Below are positions 49,400 through 61,605 of a DNA stretch of 64,000 nucleotides, piece by piece. Origin of the DNA: Blasia pusilla (Eukaryota; Marchantiophyta; Marchantiopsida; Blasiales); NCBI GenBank assembly GCA_050084515.1, contig CM114273.1, positions 29,946,001 to 30,010,000 of the forward strand, in the 5' to 3' direction. Numbering within the stretch: position 1 is the stretch's first letter; every line of letters starts with the position of its first letter. The notes below the pieces were generated by a model that had not been told where the DNA came from, made no database searches, and saw only the letters and a list, made by a program, of their open reading frames with translations. The position numbers and the translations under genes are program-made.

Positions 49400-51999
49400 T
49401 CAACAAGCTACACGATTGATAGCGTGAAACAAATCTGACAAGAACACGAGTGGTTGGTCAGACGTGAATGGACGACGAGCCGAGCGATCCCCCACCACCT
49501 CCGCACGACGTATCAATGCCAAGGCTTGTGCACGTTGTAAGGCCACTGAGATGCATTGCCGAAAATAAGTAGTAACTACCAAGAGAGAAGGACTATGGAA
49601 AGGGGCAAGGTGATGATTCTCAAGGGAGTGGTGAGCACATGTTTTCAGGAAAGTATCAAAAGACACATGTAAATGACCAAATACTTCCACTGCAAAAGGA
49701 ATAAATCCATCAGTCACATGTCTCACAACATAAATTAACTCCTTCATTCTTGTTGCAACTTTGGCCACCAAACCTTTGGTATGTGCGGCTCGACACACCA
49801 AGTCAGAACGTGTTGGATTAGCAACCACCACATCACCTAGTGTCCGGAATCCACCTCGAGACATAACAAGAACCACTCTCCGACAAGAGTTTGCTTGTGT
49901 GGTTGAAGGTAAGTCATGGAGTTGCTATTGCCCAACGGTGTATCATGCAGTACGAGCCACCAATGCTACTGCCTCTCTAATGACATTATGTGTGGCCGTT
50001 CGTTCTCCACCATATGCACATCGGAGAATATGGATATCCTTGGCATCAATGGGATCTCCGCATATATAATTCGGCACACTTAAGAGAGAAGGATGGGAAA
50101 GTCCAAGACGTAACCGCAAAGCTGTCGAGAATATACTTCGAGGAAGACGAAATGGAAGAATAAGAGGATTTGCAGTAAGCCACGTCCCCACTCCAGTATC
50201 CCCACATGACCGTAGACGAGCCCGATTAGCGTCAGAGGATGCCTTGGAGAGAATGCTGAAAAAGTTGATTTGATGTAGATTCTCGGAGATATGCTCTTAA
50301 AGTCAATCAAGCCCTTCCGTAATCAGTTGACTGAAAGGGGGTAGAATTGCTTGTATAACAAGAGGAAGAAGAGCTTGTACAGATCTCTGTTGTTGTTGAA
50401 ATAACAAGTCTCCCTCCTCTACATGGGAGGGAGAATATACTTTGAGGAAGACGAAATGGAAGAATAAGAGGATTTGCAGTAAGCCACGTCCCCACTCCGG
50501 TATCCCCACATGACCGTAGACGAGCTCGATTAGCGTCAGAGGATGCCTCGGAGAGAATGCTGGAAAAGTTGATTTGATGCAGATTCTTGGAGATATGCTC
50601 TTGAAGTCAATTAAGCCCTTCCGTAATCAGTTGACTGAAAGGGGGTAGAATTACTTGTATAGCAAGAGGAAGAAGAGCTTGTACAGATCTCAGTTGTTGT
50701 TGAAATAACAAGTCTCCCTCCTTTTCATGGGCGATATGATCCATCAAGATAGGTGTATCTCCTTAGAGAAACCTTGAAGCCATAATTGGTGCTACCAACG
50801 CCCAAATCCCCAAAAAGATTGCGGGAGCAGATGCGACTGTGGAGGACAGTCTCACCCCTCCAAAAGAAATAGGCAAGATAGCTTGTTGTGAAGCAAAGAC
50901 ACCATCCTCTCCCTCAAAGGTATTTGGGCCAAGAAATGGACCAAAAGTTGCCAAGATAGAAGCGTCAAAAGAGGCCAACCAATGTAAGAACCTTGAAGTG
51001 GGAGGACAAGTGCAAAGAAGGTAGGAAGGACGTCGTAGAAAACATTGGGAGAGAATCCCATAAGCCACTTGAGGATCCCCTAGATGAGGTAACAAATGAA
51101 GCGATTCCACGTCTTTCAAATGGGCCTCATCAAAGAACTTTGAGACATAGTTGATGAAGCCAAGTGGGACCCCAAGAACTCTAACCCCTTCAATGTAGAT
51201 GGGAAAATCAAGATTAGGTAGGATGAATGTTGAGGGAAGGCATGAAGGAGACCATATTCCACATTTACTACGTTGGACTTTAAGGTTTAAGAAAGAGAGT
51301 TGCTCCACGAAATGGGTATAAGAAGGAACCACTTCAGAAGGAGGACCTATAATGTGAGTGCCTTCAACAATAGAAGGGAAAAGACGAGATGGAAATGCTT
51401 GCGTTGATGCTCGAAGGGCACAAAACTGGGCAATGGCAAAGAGTGGGCCACTCATGGGATCACCTTGACGTGTGCCACAAGCCGATTGTAGAATACTATA
51501 TTCCCCATAAGTAGCATGATGGGAATAGATAATGGGCGTATCATAGGCATAGAACGAGTGATGGAATGAGGCTCGAAAGATGTTCTCATGCACAACGTAA
51601 TTCATCAAAGATGGCTGCACGAGAAATTGAATTGAATGCGTTAGGCACATCGACTTGAATTGCTACCCAATCTGGATGAATATCAAGAGTGGAGCGAATC
51701 CCATACACCACAACCTTACAACCTCCAGGAGTTGCCACTCCAAATTGATGAGGAAATAAGTGGGCACTAAAGCGAGGACGAAATCGCAAGCATAGGGATC
51801 GGCTAACGAAACGGTATAAAACCTCTCCAATAGCCAAAGGGCGCACACCTAACGGAGGCTTATCCATGGCCAACAAACGACAAGCCTCTAAGAGCCTAGA
51901 GAATGGGAGACGACCTGTCGCCATATGTGCACACACCTTATATAGAAAGACAAAATCACTTGTTAAATCTGCTGGAATAAAATAATCGCAAATAATCAA
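49400..51999 (-). pseudogene. Non-LTR-type reverse transcriptase with C-terminal nuclease-like domain (dead)
   Basis: On the minus strand the N-terminal part (51999-51586) reads PPLGVRPLAIGEVLYRFV, HQFGVATPGGCKVVVYGIR and motif A AIQVDVPNAFNSISR. After a frameshift the 295-codon frame 51650-50763 gives motif B SACGTRQGDPMSGPLFAIA. Motif C is IVEGTHIIGP, where two Asp are expected in place of EG (codons at 51360-51365). The C-terminal part (50191-49400) has CGDPIDAKDIHILRCAYGGE, a Cys-His cluster, then DVVVANPTRSDLVCRAA and FIPFAVEVFG, which resemble a PD-(D/E)XK nuclease region. This layout suits elements that insert with a restriction-like endonuclease. A 304-bp tandem duplication (50127-50733) and several shifts break it. 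Confidence 0.75.
50127..50733. repeat. 304-bp tandem duplication
   Basis: GAGAATATACTT begins copy 1 (50127) and copy 2 (50431). The copies differ at only a few percent of positions, so it is fairly recent. As 304 is not a multiple of three it shifts the reverse-transcriptase frame. It includes a repeated AATAAGAGGATTTGCAGTAA block. Confidence 0.9.
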
Positions 52000-54900
52000 G
52001 GATGTTCAAAAACCATTCCGGATTAGCTTTGACTATGAAAGAAAAAGAGTGAACCAGCTCAAAACCTAAATTAGAATAAGACACATAAACGCACCGAAAA
52101 CTACCTAAAACTAAAAAATTTCCATAACACCGTAAGTTACCGTCTCAAAAATGGGTCCCAAAACCCGATTACTTTGGTTAAATTGCAACCGAATTGAAAC
52201 ACCAATTCTGTTACGAAACACTCCATAAATCTCCAAAACAACGGAACCGAACGGTATATCTTGTGCAATGAACTCAAGATTTCAACCTTCAAAGTCCCCT
52301 AATATTAAGATCGATGTAACAATATTTATACAACCTTCAACCTTGATTGATATAACAATATGTATCCGTGTAACATGACGTTACTCCACTTTTTACTCCA
52401 TCCTTACTTGTAAATTTGTGTCGGACTTTTAGACATTGCCTCTTGATGCATGAGAAATTTTCCCGGCACGTACGACGCTTCTGTCCGGCCAATGATGACG
52501 TTGAAAACGCAAGGCTTGAAAGGTGATGCGATCCGAAGATGGGTTAGGAAGATTCGTTCGACATTCCACAATTGCTAACTTATGTGTAGTACGTTCGAGC
52601 TTGATCATGGGAAAAGAAAAATCTTCACCAGCGGAAGCGATCTTCAATATCGACAACAGAAAAACGGCTGATCCTAACTGAACTCAAATCTCCACCACCA
52701 GCATAAACAATGTTTTATAGTTGACATCTGGAATGAACACTGTCCTGACACATGAATCAATCTGATGTGACGTTTTCTCAAACATTCCTGACGACCTCAC
52801 GTCTCCTAGTTCATCGTCAGTAACTTCAAACTCACGAACAAAACAGCGGGACCTGTCGGGTGTGGAACGGCGCTGATAGTTCGCTGTCACTGTGGAGTTC
52901 TATGTGTGCTTGCGTAGCACATGCACAAAACGCATGGAGATTCACGTTTCCAGGAGATTCACCAGAAGATGTTGAAGGGGATTAAGCTGGGAAATTGATA
53001 ACGACATACTTACGTTGTATTACAAGGACCTGGTTAACTGAAATTCCAAGGCTCCGCATGGTGTGGACAGTGACTCCTTCCAAAGTTTCAAGCGGGGAAA
53101 AACCAGCTCCAGTACAAGGAAATCTTCACGGGTTTCATTCATCCTCGGGTTGGGTCCCGGAGGGTGAGAGTCGAGTTAAGCGGGGAGGGGAGGAGCACTC
53201 GGCAAAAGTGAATTTCTCAGCCGGATTAGAACACTCGACCAGCTGACTAGCAGGGGAAGGAGTTGCGAATCTAGCCACAATCTGCTGTAATGAGTAACTG
53301 ATTTTGCGAGGCTGCACAAACGTAGAGGTTATTAATGGTCATTGCGGTGCCTGGAGTCCCGACCTTACACATTGTACAGGATGGGTGCCCACTAAGAGCC
53401 CTAGCCTTTCCGTGTCGAGACAAAACTCTTTCTTAACTATTAGGAGAAATAAGAATAAAGTTTCTATATCTGGCTCCCGCAGATCTTGGCTACAGAAGGG
53501 ATTTGTACAGAATAACACTGTGATTTATTTAGCCAAAGATATCATTAGTAAATGAAGAAAAGACAGCGAAAGCACCTCCGTTAAGAGTGTTGCGGAATCC
53601 TCCAGTGTGTTGGAATGGCGTCGTAGTGTGCGGAAATGGCCCGTTACTCAGATGGTTAATCGGTTCCTGCGACGTTCAGCTGTTAACTTTTGAGCGAAAT
53701 CGGCACGCCTTTCATACATGCTAAGATGTAAACATCTCCACATTTTGGAGGGAGTGTTCACCAAATATAAATTGATACTGTGATCGATTGTGGACACGCT
53801 CAAGAGTCAGGACCCGGTTCTGTCGGTTGAAAAGAACAAATTGTCTTACTACAGGATTCTTTTCGGACCTGGGAGCGATACATGCAAGACATGTGTTATG
53901 TGGAACTCAGTGATATTTTGGCTGCAACAGGCTTGACAATAAGTACAGATGACCTAAATACGTAGCTGAATCAGCCTTCACGACTGCAATTGCTAGCCAT
54001 CCATTGAATCTACAATGACATCGGCGAGCAAGCTGATACATATTCACAAACGAGGAATGGTCGAGCAGCCAGACCACAACCTTGAATCATCTCGGTTAAT
54101 GTGCCTCTCAGAAATAGACGTGGCGATTCCAGACTCGCTAGAGAAATGAAGAGTCTGGCCAGGGTAGCAAAACACCCAAATAACGACAGTATATTTAAAA
54201 GAAACATGAAGATCCGTCAACAGCCAATATCATTCAACAACAGGTAATCCCGCCCTCGGTACATACAGAACAAAACACCTCCCTCTTTGCTGGACAAATC
54301 ATTACAATCAGAAGAGACAACCTGTAAGGCACTGATGCACTGGACGCAAGTCTTTGTTGACTTTCCATTGACGCTGTTTTCTCGTCGTTTCCGTCGAATT
54401 CCTTAGGAATGTCTCCTTATTCTTAGATCCAGTGGCCGACATCAATGATCCCTCTCGTCCTTTCGGCGCTCACCAATTTCCTTTCTCCTGCCGGCTTTCC
54501 TCGTCTTGCATGTGCTCTTCACTTGAGCGCCGCGGAACGGGAATTCGAAAACCAAACAAATCATGGCCACCGACTTCGCACTTTCCTTTCCTCCATCGTG
54601 TCCGTTTCTTTTCTCTGTGACTAGTCCAATCACGTTGTATACACTTTATTAACTCCAATCGAATTTAAGTTCTAGTTCCGCAGAGGATCGAGTCGATGTC
54701 GGGGCGAACAGATGTGGTGTACGCTAAATAAAAAAATACATCCACCACTCAAAATTTCTCGCTAGTTACGCATGTAACTAGCGAGACCACAGGGCCATAC
54801 TGATTTTTTCTGGACTCAAGCGAAGAACATAATCCCACCGTACTCGGATCGATGCTTACAGCGACCAATCATTACGTGTTGTAGAAATATCGCCCTCGTA

Positions 54901-57207
54901 CGTTCAGCATATCTATCAATCCGTGGCATATCGCGATTCATCGCGGATCCGAATAACCGGCTATCCTCAGATAAACGCTTCTGTAGTACTGTACTGTACA
55001 AAGCGTTCAGATCGGAGCTCGTACAAGAGAATGAGGTAGAAATTACGTGTTGACAGACAAAACGAAATCTGAAATTGCCGTTTGGATTAGTCAGTCGCAT
55101 GTAAACGACGGAGTCGGACGGACGGGAATTAAGGGCCTCTTTCACTTCAAGACCTTCCGTTCTGAGGGTAGATATACCAGTAAAGTATCCGTTCCGGGGA
55201 AAAACTACCCGGGACTGGCAGAAATATGTTCTACGTACCCTGAGTATGTACGTCTAGGATTTCCATTTTAATTATCAAGTTTATCTTTAGAATGGGTGCA
55301 CCATGTGCCGTCAACCATGCCCTTTCAGTGTGACACGTGTCAAATTCGATACAGAAATTTGGGTACTAGTAAATTTTTTCCCTTTGGGTGAGATGTTTGG
55401 AAATAAAAAGATTCACATATGGATATAATGTGAAATGACCCATCATGAATTTAGCATAAAAATATTCATAAGGCGTCTTCTTTTATTTTTAAAAAGAATA
55501 ATTTTCTCTTATTAAATTATTAAATGGGGAAAATTTATCTCTTTTCCGATGCTCATCTTTCCGTTAATAAAATAAAACTACTCATTTTGATCAATTTTTT
55601 CCAAATTTTTTTTTATCCCAATAAAACTTGAAAGTTAAATATAGTGTATAATTTTTTTTTTCATTATATGGAAGAATAAATCTTGACCCAAAATTGGCAT
55701 ATAATCCTTTTTTTCACATTTTCCCCCAAAATATCAATTTTTTCTCCCTCCAAACTAAATTTGATTTTTTTTTCAATTTTGGAATAATTTTTAAAAATAA
55801 TTTTAAAATTTAAAATTAGAAAAAATAAATAGGAAGGAGATTTTGGAAGATTTCCTTAGGATATTTTTTAATTTTCGTTTCTAAGATTTAAAATGAAAAT
55901 TTAAAAAATAATCTTATTATGAAAACCTTCCCCTCGTTCTACTTTTCTACTAAGTATAGTGTAAAATTAAGAAAATGCTTGAGCAATGGGCTCTAGGGAC
56001 AAGTGTCACTTATTCAAGTATGATGGATCTACATGGGCATGGGTACTTTACTAGTGATTCTAAATTGTGTAATATTAAGGCTCCAAACTTAGTTTGACAA
56101 AAGAATGAGAAGGTATCTAGTACATTGTGAATCTAGGGGGTTTGGGGTTTAAGAACTTGAGGAGGGGATTGTGTTTGGTTTGTTATTGGACATCTCTCAT
56201 GTCTATTACCAACCGGATATTTCTTTTCCTTTTCCAATATGTGTTTCCCAAAATGAGCAATAGGGAGATCACAACCATTCCTAATAATAAAATTTATACT
56301 AGTAACGAAACACAAGGGGTTACCATAAGTAGTAAAAGGAAAAAAAACCATTCTACAAGAAGTGAAGCTTTTCAAGAAATGAGTAACAAAAATATGTATG
56401 TATCATGGGGGATCAAAATTTGAGGCAACTTTCGGAGGTGGGGAAGTATAGGACGAGGGGAAAGTTGGAGTTGAAAAGTGGAAGTGTATTCAAAATGTTT
56501 TATTTTTGCAAAACTATGGGAATTGAGAAGAAAGATGAATATTTGAATTGAACAAATTTTTACTCTAGCCCAACACCCGTCCCACCTTCATGCTCCTCTC
56601 CACCTTGGAAAGGTTTGATTCTTATCTCGAGGAGTTCCTTCTCACATAGATATGAACAAGCGCTCTGAAACAAGGATAACGAGTAGCTCTTGGATGTGTT
56701 AATAAGAATTGAAGATGTAATGAATTGTGGTCATTAGTTTCCCTCCCTCTCAGATTATGGTCATATTCTTGTAACAATGTTCTCTTTTAGTAAGAGGCAC
56801 CTTGTAATCGCATGATCAAAGTCATTACACTCCTCAAAGAGTTGTGCATGTTTGTGCCCTTAACAACTACAATTGGATTTACTCACCTTATCTTGATCCT
56901 AGGGTCAATCGTCCATTCCTTGGATCAATTGTTGAATGTATGTAGAACCCTACAGAGGTAGTGTACCAGCTCGTAAAAGGTACCCTTGACCACCTGCACA
57001 GCCATTTTAGATATTCGAATATAACTCGGTAAATCCACGAGTGTTAAGAATCGCTTAATGTAGAATCTAAATTTTTTTTTGGTTATGGAATTACCTCTTT
57101 TCGGCTCTCAAGAATCACAATGGTGCTAGGAGAAAAGAACTTGGATTTAACATCATCAAGATTAGGAGTAATCTAGATGGATTGATCATGTAGAGGAGCA
57201 GCAACGT
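52000..57207. other. Intergenic, no gene recognised
   Basis: 52.3-55.3 kb is GC-moderate with scattered frames up to about 110 codons (for example 54816-55145 minus) but no known motif. 55.3-56.0 kb is very AT-rich with T runs. 56.0-57.2 kb is plain AT-rich DNA. A perfect 13-bp inverted repeat lies at 54757-54786. Confidence 0.4.
54757..54786. repeat. Perfect 13-bp inverted repeat, 4-nt loop
   Basis: TCTCGCTAGTTAC (54757-54769) pairs with GTAACTAGCGAGA (54774-54786). Confidence 0.95.
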
Positions 57208-58556
57208 GTCATGACCATATGGATTATGTCGTAGAGTATAGTGTGCTAGTAGAGGCCATTCCTTATGTAGGACCGTAGTGGCTTGGTAGAGATGCGGTTT
57301 CATACATAGGGTTGGGGGTTACTCAGTTGGGGGTGACTTTCCCAGTAGGGCCCGCTCTTAGGTTGGAGGATATAAAGTGGAGTGCACTCAAAGAACAGTC
57401 AGTTCTTTGAGTTGAGCCTGTTGCGTTGGGAGTTAGCCTTGGTAGTGAGTAGAGCTCTTGGCTATGGTGTTTCCCGCAAGCTTCGACTTAGATTCTCCCA
57501 TCGTGGAGTGGGTTTGGCTCGATTGTATGTGATTCTATACATGTTTTATGATAGTAGGTCTTTCACGGATTTCACTCAAAGAACTGACGTAGATCGATGA
57601 TAGCTTCGATTGTAAATCAGTAGGATCTGGTTAGGGCTGATTGTGTACTCAGCCGTGGATGTTCGTGGCTTGTGGCCTATGTTGGAGGTGTGAATCTGGT
57701 GTGTGGTTGGTTGGGAAAGAAGCGCCTTGCTGAGAGCTTTCTAACGCGCTTTAGATTTCCGGATTTCCTCAAGGGAGTTGGAAGTTATCAAGGATTGAAG
57801 ATTCTGGTTCTTGTTCGACGGTTTTCTGATGTGGAGAGCTTGGAGTGCGGAAGCTCTGTTGAAGTTCATCCAGATCGGGTGAGAGGTTCCTGTTGCTACT
57901 TGTATTGTGATCTCATGTGAAGCTATTTGCTCGAATGTGTGGAGCGTTGCGGATTTCTACGTGCATGAAACTTGGCGGAAGCGCTGTCGGATTTGCGATT
58001 CTTGAGGTGTATGGACAGTGTATGATTTTTAGCTCGGAGTACAGAGCTCGATTGTAGCTGATTTTTTGTGGAGAGATAGCTATGGTGGTCAATTGAATTC
58101 AGGTTGAAACAGATTTGATTTTGGTCACGGATTTATGAAGTAATTGCTGATCAAAATTTCGCGGACTAGCTCAAGGTCTGGCTATGGTGGACAGCGGATC
58201 GGAGGGTCTGGTTGGTTGGTGACTCGTTCATTGTTGGAGACGCCTATCCCGTTGGGGGCACCCTGGTTGGGCCTCTCTCCATAGCGAAGCATGGCGAAGC
58301 GTGGCGAACGGGGCATGTCTCGAGCATTTTGAGGCTTCGAGGCAACTCGTGGTAGCTCGGGGCGAGTGGGTGTGAGAGGCGGAGTAACGAGCAAGGAGCA
58401 AGCAAGCAAGCTTGCTTGCTTGGGCGTGAGTCAATTTTTGCAGGATTTGGGATTTGAGTGTTGCATAACTGGTCACCCATCTTTGGGCTATTCTGCGTGG
58501 AGGACCCTTAACTACTGAGTTCTTAACTATGCCAGTGTACACACTGTTGTAACTCA
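57208..58556 (+). repeat. Candidate 5' LTR of E2
   Basis: The proposed start is TGTCATGACC, like the TGTCACGTCC start of the A repeat. The proposed end is TAACTCA at 58556, two bases before a TGG-starting primer-site candidate. The length of about 1349 bp is similar to the nested solo LTR (1262 bp). A TATA-like GGATATAAAGTGG lies at about 57369, followed by an 11-bp inverted repeat ACTCAAAGAAC/GTTCTTTGAGT (57386-57412). The 3' LTR is outside the window, so the boundaries are inferred. Confidence 0.45.
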
Positions 58557-58558
58557 TT

Positions 58559-58573
58559 TGGTGCTGTTCGGAG
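58559..58573 (+). other. Candidate tRNA primer-binding site of E2
   Basis: TGGTGCTGTTCGGAG starts with TGG, the complement of a tRNA CCA end, two bases after the proposed LTR end. The matching tRNA was not identified, and it is not the common plant initiator-Met site. Confidence 0.35.
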
Positions 58574-59081
58574 ATGTGTTAGGCGCTTTATGCATCTCAG
58601 GTTTTTGGTTGATGTACCTCTAGCGCATAGTACGGTGTAGCCTCTCCATGCAGGTGATATTTTCAGGTGCTGCTAGTTCGACTAGCACGTCATCGACCCG
58701 CGGCGGAGTAGCTATTGCGTTAGAATTGTGTGGTGGGTTTTGTGGATTCAGGGGGCACCACGTTTGGTGGATTATGTTACCTTGATTTCCATTTGGGATT
58801 GGAGGGTTGTCGTTGGACTTCCTGTGTTTGGATCCCCTCCATCGGTGCTTCTTGCTTGCGCGCCCATTGTTAGGGTTGACGTTGATTTCCAGAGTAGTGT
58901 TACTCCTGTGTGCTACCGATAGTGAGGCTGGAGGGATGACGAGTAGACCGTGGGAGGCTTCTTGTGGTGATGACAAATTAGGTTGCCTACACCCATAGCT
59001 AGTAGAGCTAGAATAGTATAGCGACATCGACGTCACTTGGTTATTTGATGGTGGTAATTTGGTGGTGGTGCGGCATCGGCG
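58574..59081 (+). other. E2 leader
   Basis: Short untranslated stretch between the primer-site candidate and gag. No conserved coding sequence was seen apart from GGTCATCACGG at its end, shared with the gag start of E1. Confidence 0.5.
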
Positions 59082-60062
59082 TTGGTCATCACGGAGCTGT
59101 CAGGTGGTCTGGTTGGGGACCGTGGTGCGGACAGTGGTGATTTCACACGGAGTGGATTTAGGTATCGGCTACCTTTTCCACTTCCGACGGTTGATGAAGA
59201 GGAGGACGAGGGTGTTCCAAACACCGAGTCTTCTAGGTTGTTATCGAGTGTTGCAGCTCCATTGATTTGGGACATGGACGGTGGATATGGGGCCATGAAG
59301 GGCCCACGACGATACTCGAGTGCAGTGGGCACCATTGAGTTGGAGGACTTCATGCAGGAGTTTGATACGTGGTGTGATATGCAGATGTTGCAGAACGCCA
59401 CGTTGTTTACACCCTTCTTGGCTTGGAAGGGGTTGTTTAAGCACTTGGAAGGACCACCCATGGATGATTACCATGAGTTTAGGAAGGACCCTGTTGCTGA
59501 GATTGAGGCATGGAGACAATATTGGTCTCCCGGCTATGTGTGTATCACCCATGGTGGTATTGGTAGTAGTGCTCCTACTATGCCAGCCAGCCCGACGTTG
59601 AGTGGTACGAGTATGAGCCGGAGTGGGGTTACCAGTGGAGGAACTAGTGGGGGTACTAGTGGAGGTACTAGTGCCCCACCATCGTTCAGCCCGGTTGCAG
59701 AGTTCTTCAAGAGGTTGAAGAAGAACTATCAGGGAGTGAAGACGGAGAAGTTGAGGAGTCTTCAGGAATTTGAGCGAAAGACTGGTGAGAGTCTTCGTGA
59801 GGCACACACTCGTATGCGACGCTTGATTTCAGTTATCCAGGGTGTGACTGAGGATCAGGCAGTCTAGTTTTGGTATGGGATCTTGGACAGAGATTTGCGC
59901 CGTAGGGTACGTGATGCTACTCTTATGGGTGATGATTAACCCACATTGACCCATGTGTTTGCTCTATCTGAGAAGATTGAGCTTAACATGGTGAAGGAGA
60001 GAGTGGTGACATCCGCATTCAGTAGGGATACAACTACTACTTCGTGAAAACCAAAGACAACC
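59082..60062 (+). pseudogene. E2 gag
   Basis: A 261-codon frame (59082-59867) starts MVITELSGG and contains DFTRSGF, YSSAVGTIELEDFM, HLEGPPMDDYHEF, EIEAWRQYWSPGY, a low-complexity (GGTS)n stretch, and YQGVKTEKLRSLQEFERKTG. TAG at 59865-59867 stands where E1 has CAG (12288-12290). The frame continues FWYGILDRDLRRRVRD beyond it, then stops again. It is the nucleocapsid/capsid precursor. It aligns with the E1 gag without large gaps. Confidence 0.8.
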
Positions 60063-60199
60063 CACCTCACGGTCTCGTAGTAGTGGTGGTGGTAGTAGTA
60101 GTGGGAGAGTGGGGGTACACACGACCTCGATCCAGTCCTAGAGGGACACTTGCGCAGAGACCATTGCCTTCATTTGCTGCCCCGCAGCAAGGATAGTCA

Positions 60200-60337
60200 T
60201 GTTGGACATGTGGAGGTGATCATGTTAGGAAGTTTTGTCCCCAAGAGGATGGGAGACGGACTTTGGAGGATGGGCCTCAGTTGGCCCCAACTCAGTGTGA
60301 TCATTGCGGGAGACCAAGTCATCCTCGAGAGCGTTGC
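60200..60337 (+). other. E2 zinc knuckles
   Basis: The first, CWTCGGDHVRKFC (60200-60238), has one residue fewer than the usual CX2CX4HX4C spacing. The second, CDHCGRPSHPRERC (60296-60337), is canonical. These bind element RNA in nucleocapsid proteins. Confidence 0.85.
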
Positions 60338-61605
60338 TTTGATCTTCATCCAGAGTTGAGATCAGGCTGCGGCCGTGGTGGAGTAGCTCCGAGAGGCCGA
60401 GGTGGTAGAGGTGGTAGGGGGGGTAGAGGTGGACCAGTGGTTGGAGAGCCTACGGTGGCTACCCCTACCACTACGATAGAGTTAGCTATGGCTGCGAGGA
60501 TTGAGCAGTTGGAGCAGAAGTTGGCTACTATGGCTGGTATCCATCATAGATCAGGTTCGGGAGCAGGGGCTTCCACCTCTTATGGAGGGGATGATCTCTC
60601 TTATATGGCAAGTGCAGCACAGGTTGAGGCATCAACTGCAATTACGAGAGGAGCCACTCGAGCGTCAGAGCCACGTGGTGCTACTGTGGAGTTGGACCCA
60701 CAGAGGGGTGAGGCTGGGAGGAAGGCTAGGCTTCCCCAGTCATTCTTGTTGTCTGAGGTGCTTAGGACTCCATCCATGGTTCCTACGCAGCCTATTGAGC
60801 CGACAGTGGGGACTGAGGCATCTACATCGCGTGTAGTAGACACGAATGCAGCATCCTGTGCAGTATTGCGGATGGCAACTTCAGTGTTGGGATCCCCATT
60901 GTTTTCGGCCACGGAGCTGATGGCTTTAGGAGTTGACTTAGCTCATGTATTTCAGCTAGCAGCCACGTTGTGTGAACATGGGGGTGTTACTGCTACACGT
61001 GTTGAGGTGAATGAGGGTATTGCGGTGGAGCAACCCTCTATGTCAGGTGTAGCATTGAGTACCAGTGCTACTTGGCAGGCAGCAGCGGCGAAGATGGATG
61101 CATTACCAGCCCCGCCAGCCATTGATCGTGAGAGGCTTACATCTGGTGTATGTATGTTGGACAACCGGAGTGGGATCTTCCGATTGGTGAGTCCTACAAG
61201 ACAGGTGTATAGACCAGATAGAGTCTTGTTAGGCTCTTGTGCCCAACTTTGATGTTGGGAAAGGCGGCATGTATTGGTTTGGGTATTCGGAGGTCAGAGC
61301 TTGAGCCTTGCCCATTCCAGATTCAAACATCACTTAGAGGAGCCAATGATAGGTCTCAATTCATAACACGAGAGAAGTTTTCTGTACAGTTGAGACCAGA
61401 TCATGCGACTGATAGCTCCTGGTTGGGAGTATCTGCGGTAGTCACATCAGCCGAGTCGTATGATGTACTAGTTGGAGGAGCAGTATTGTACCCGATGGGT
61501 TTTCAGATGGATTACTGGACTAAGACAACGTCTTATAGACCTGGTTGGCAGTCCGGGGATGGACGTATGAGCCAAGTTCCTGTGAGATTTATTTATGGGG
61601 CTTGA
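60263..61605 (+). pseudogene. E2 RGG linker and protease (active site lost)
   Basis: A 329-codon frame (60263-61252) covers the second zinc knuckle and a Gly/Arg-rich RGRGGRGGRGG tract. It then has a predicted helix EQLEQKLATM, the shared VELDPQRGEAGRKARLPQSF block, and MLDNRSGIFRLVSPTRQ. At the retropepsin site E1 has LLDSGAQ but E2 has LLGSCAQ, so the catalytic Asp is Gly and the following Gly is Cys. A one-base shift then moves the reading to 61237-61605 (LGKAACIGLGI, ESYDVLVGGAVLYPMGFQMD, RPGWQSGDGR). The protease of this copy cannot work. Confidence 0.85.
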
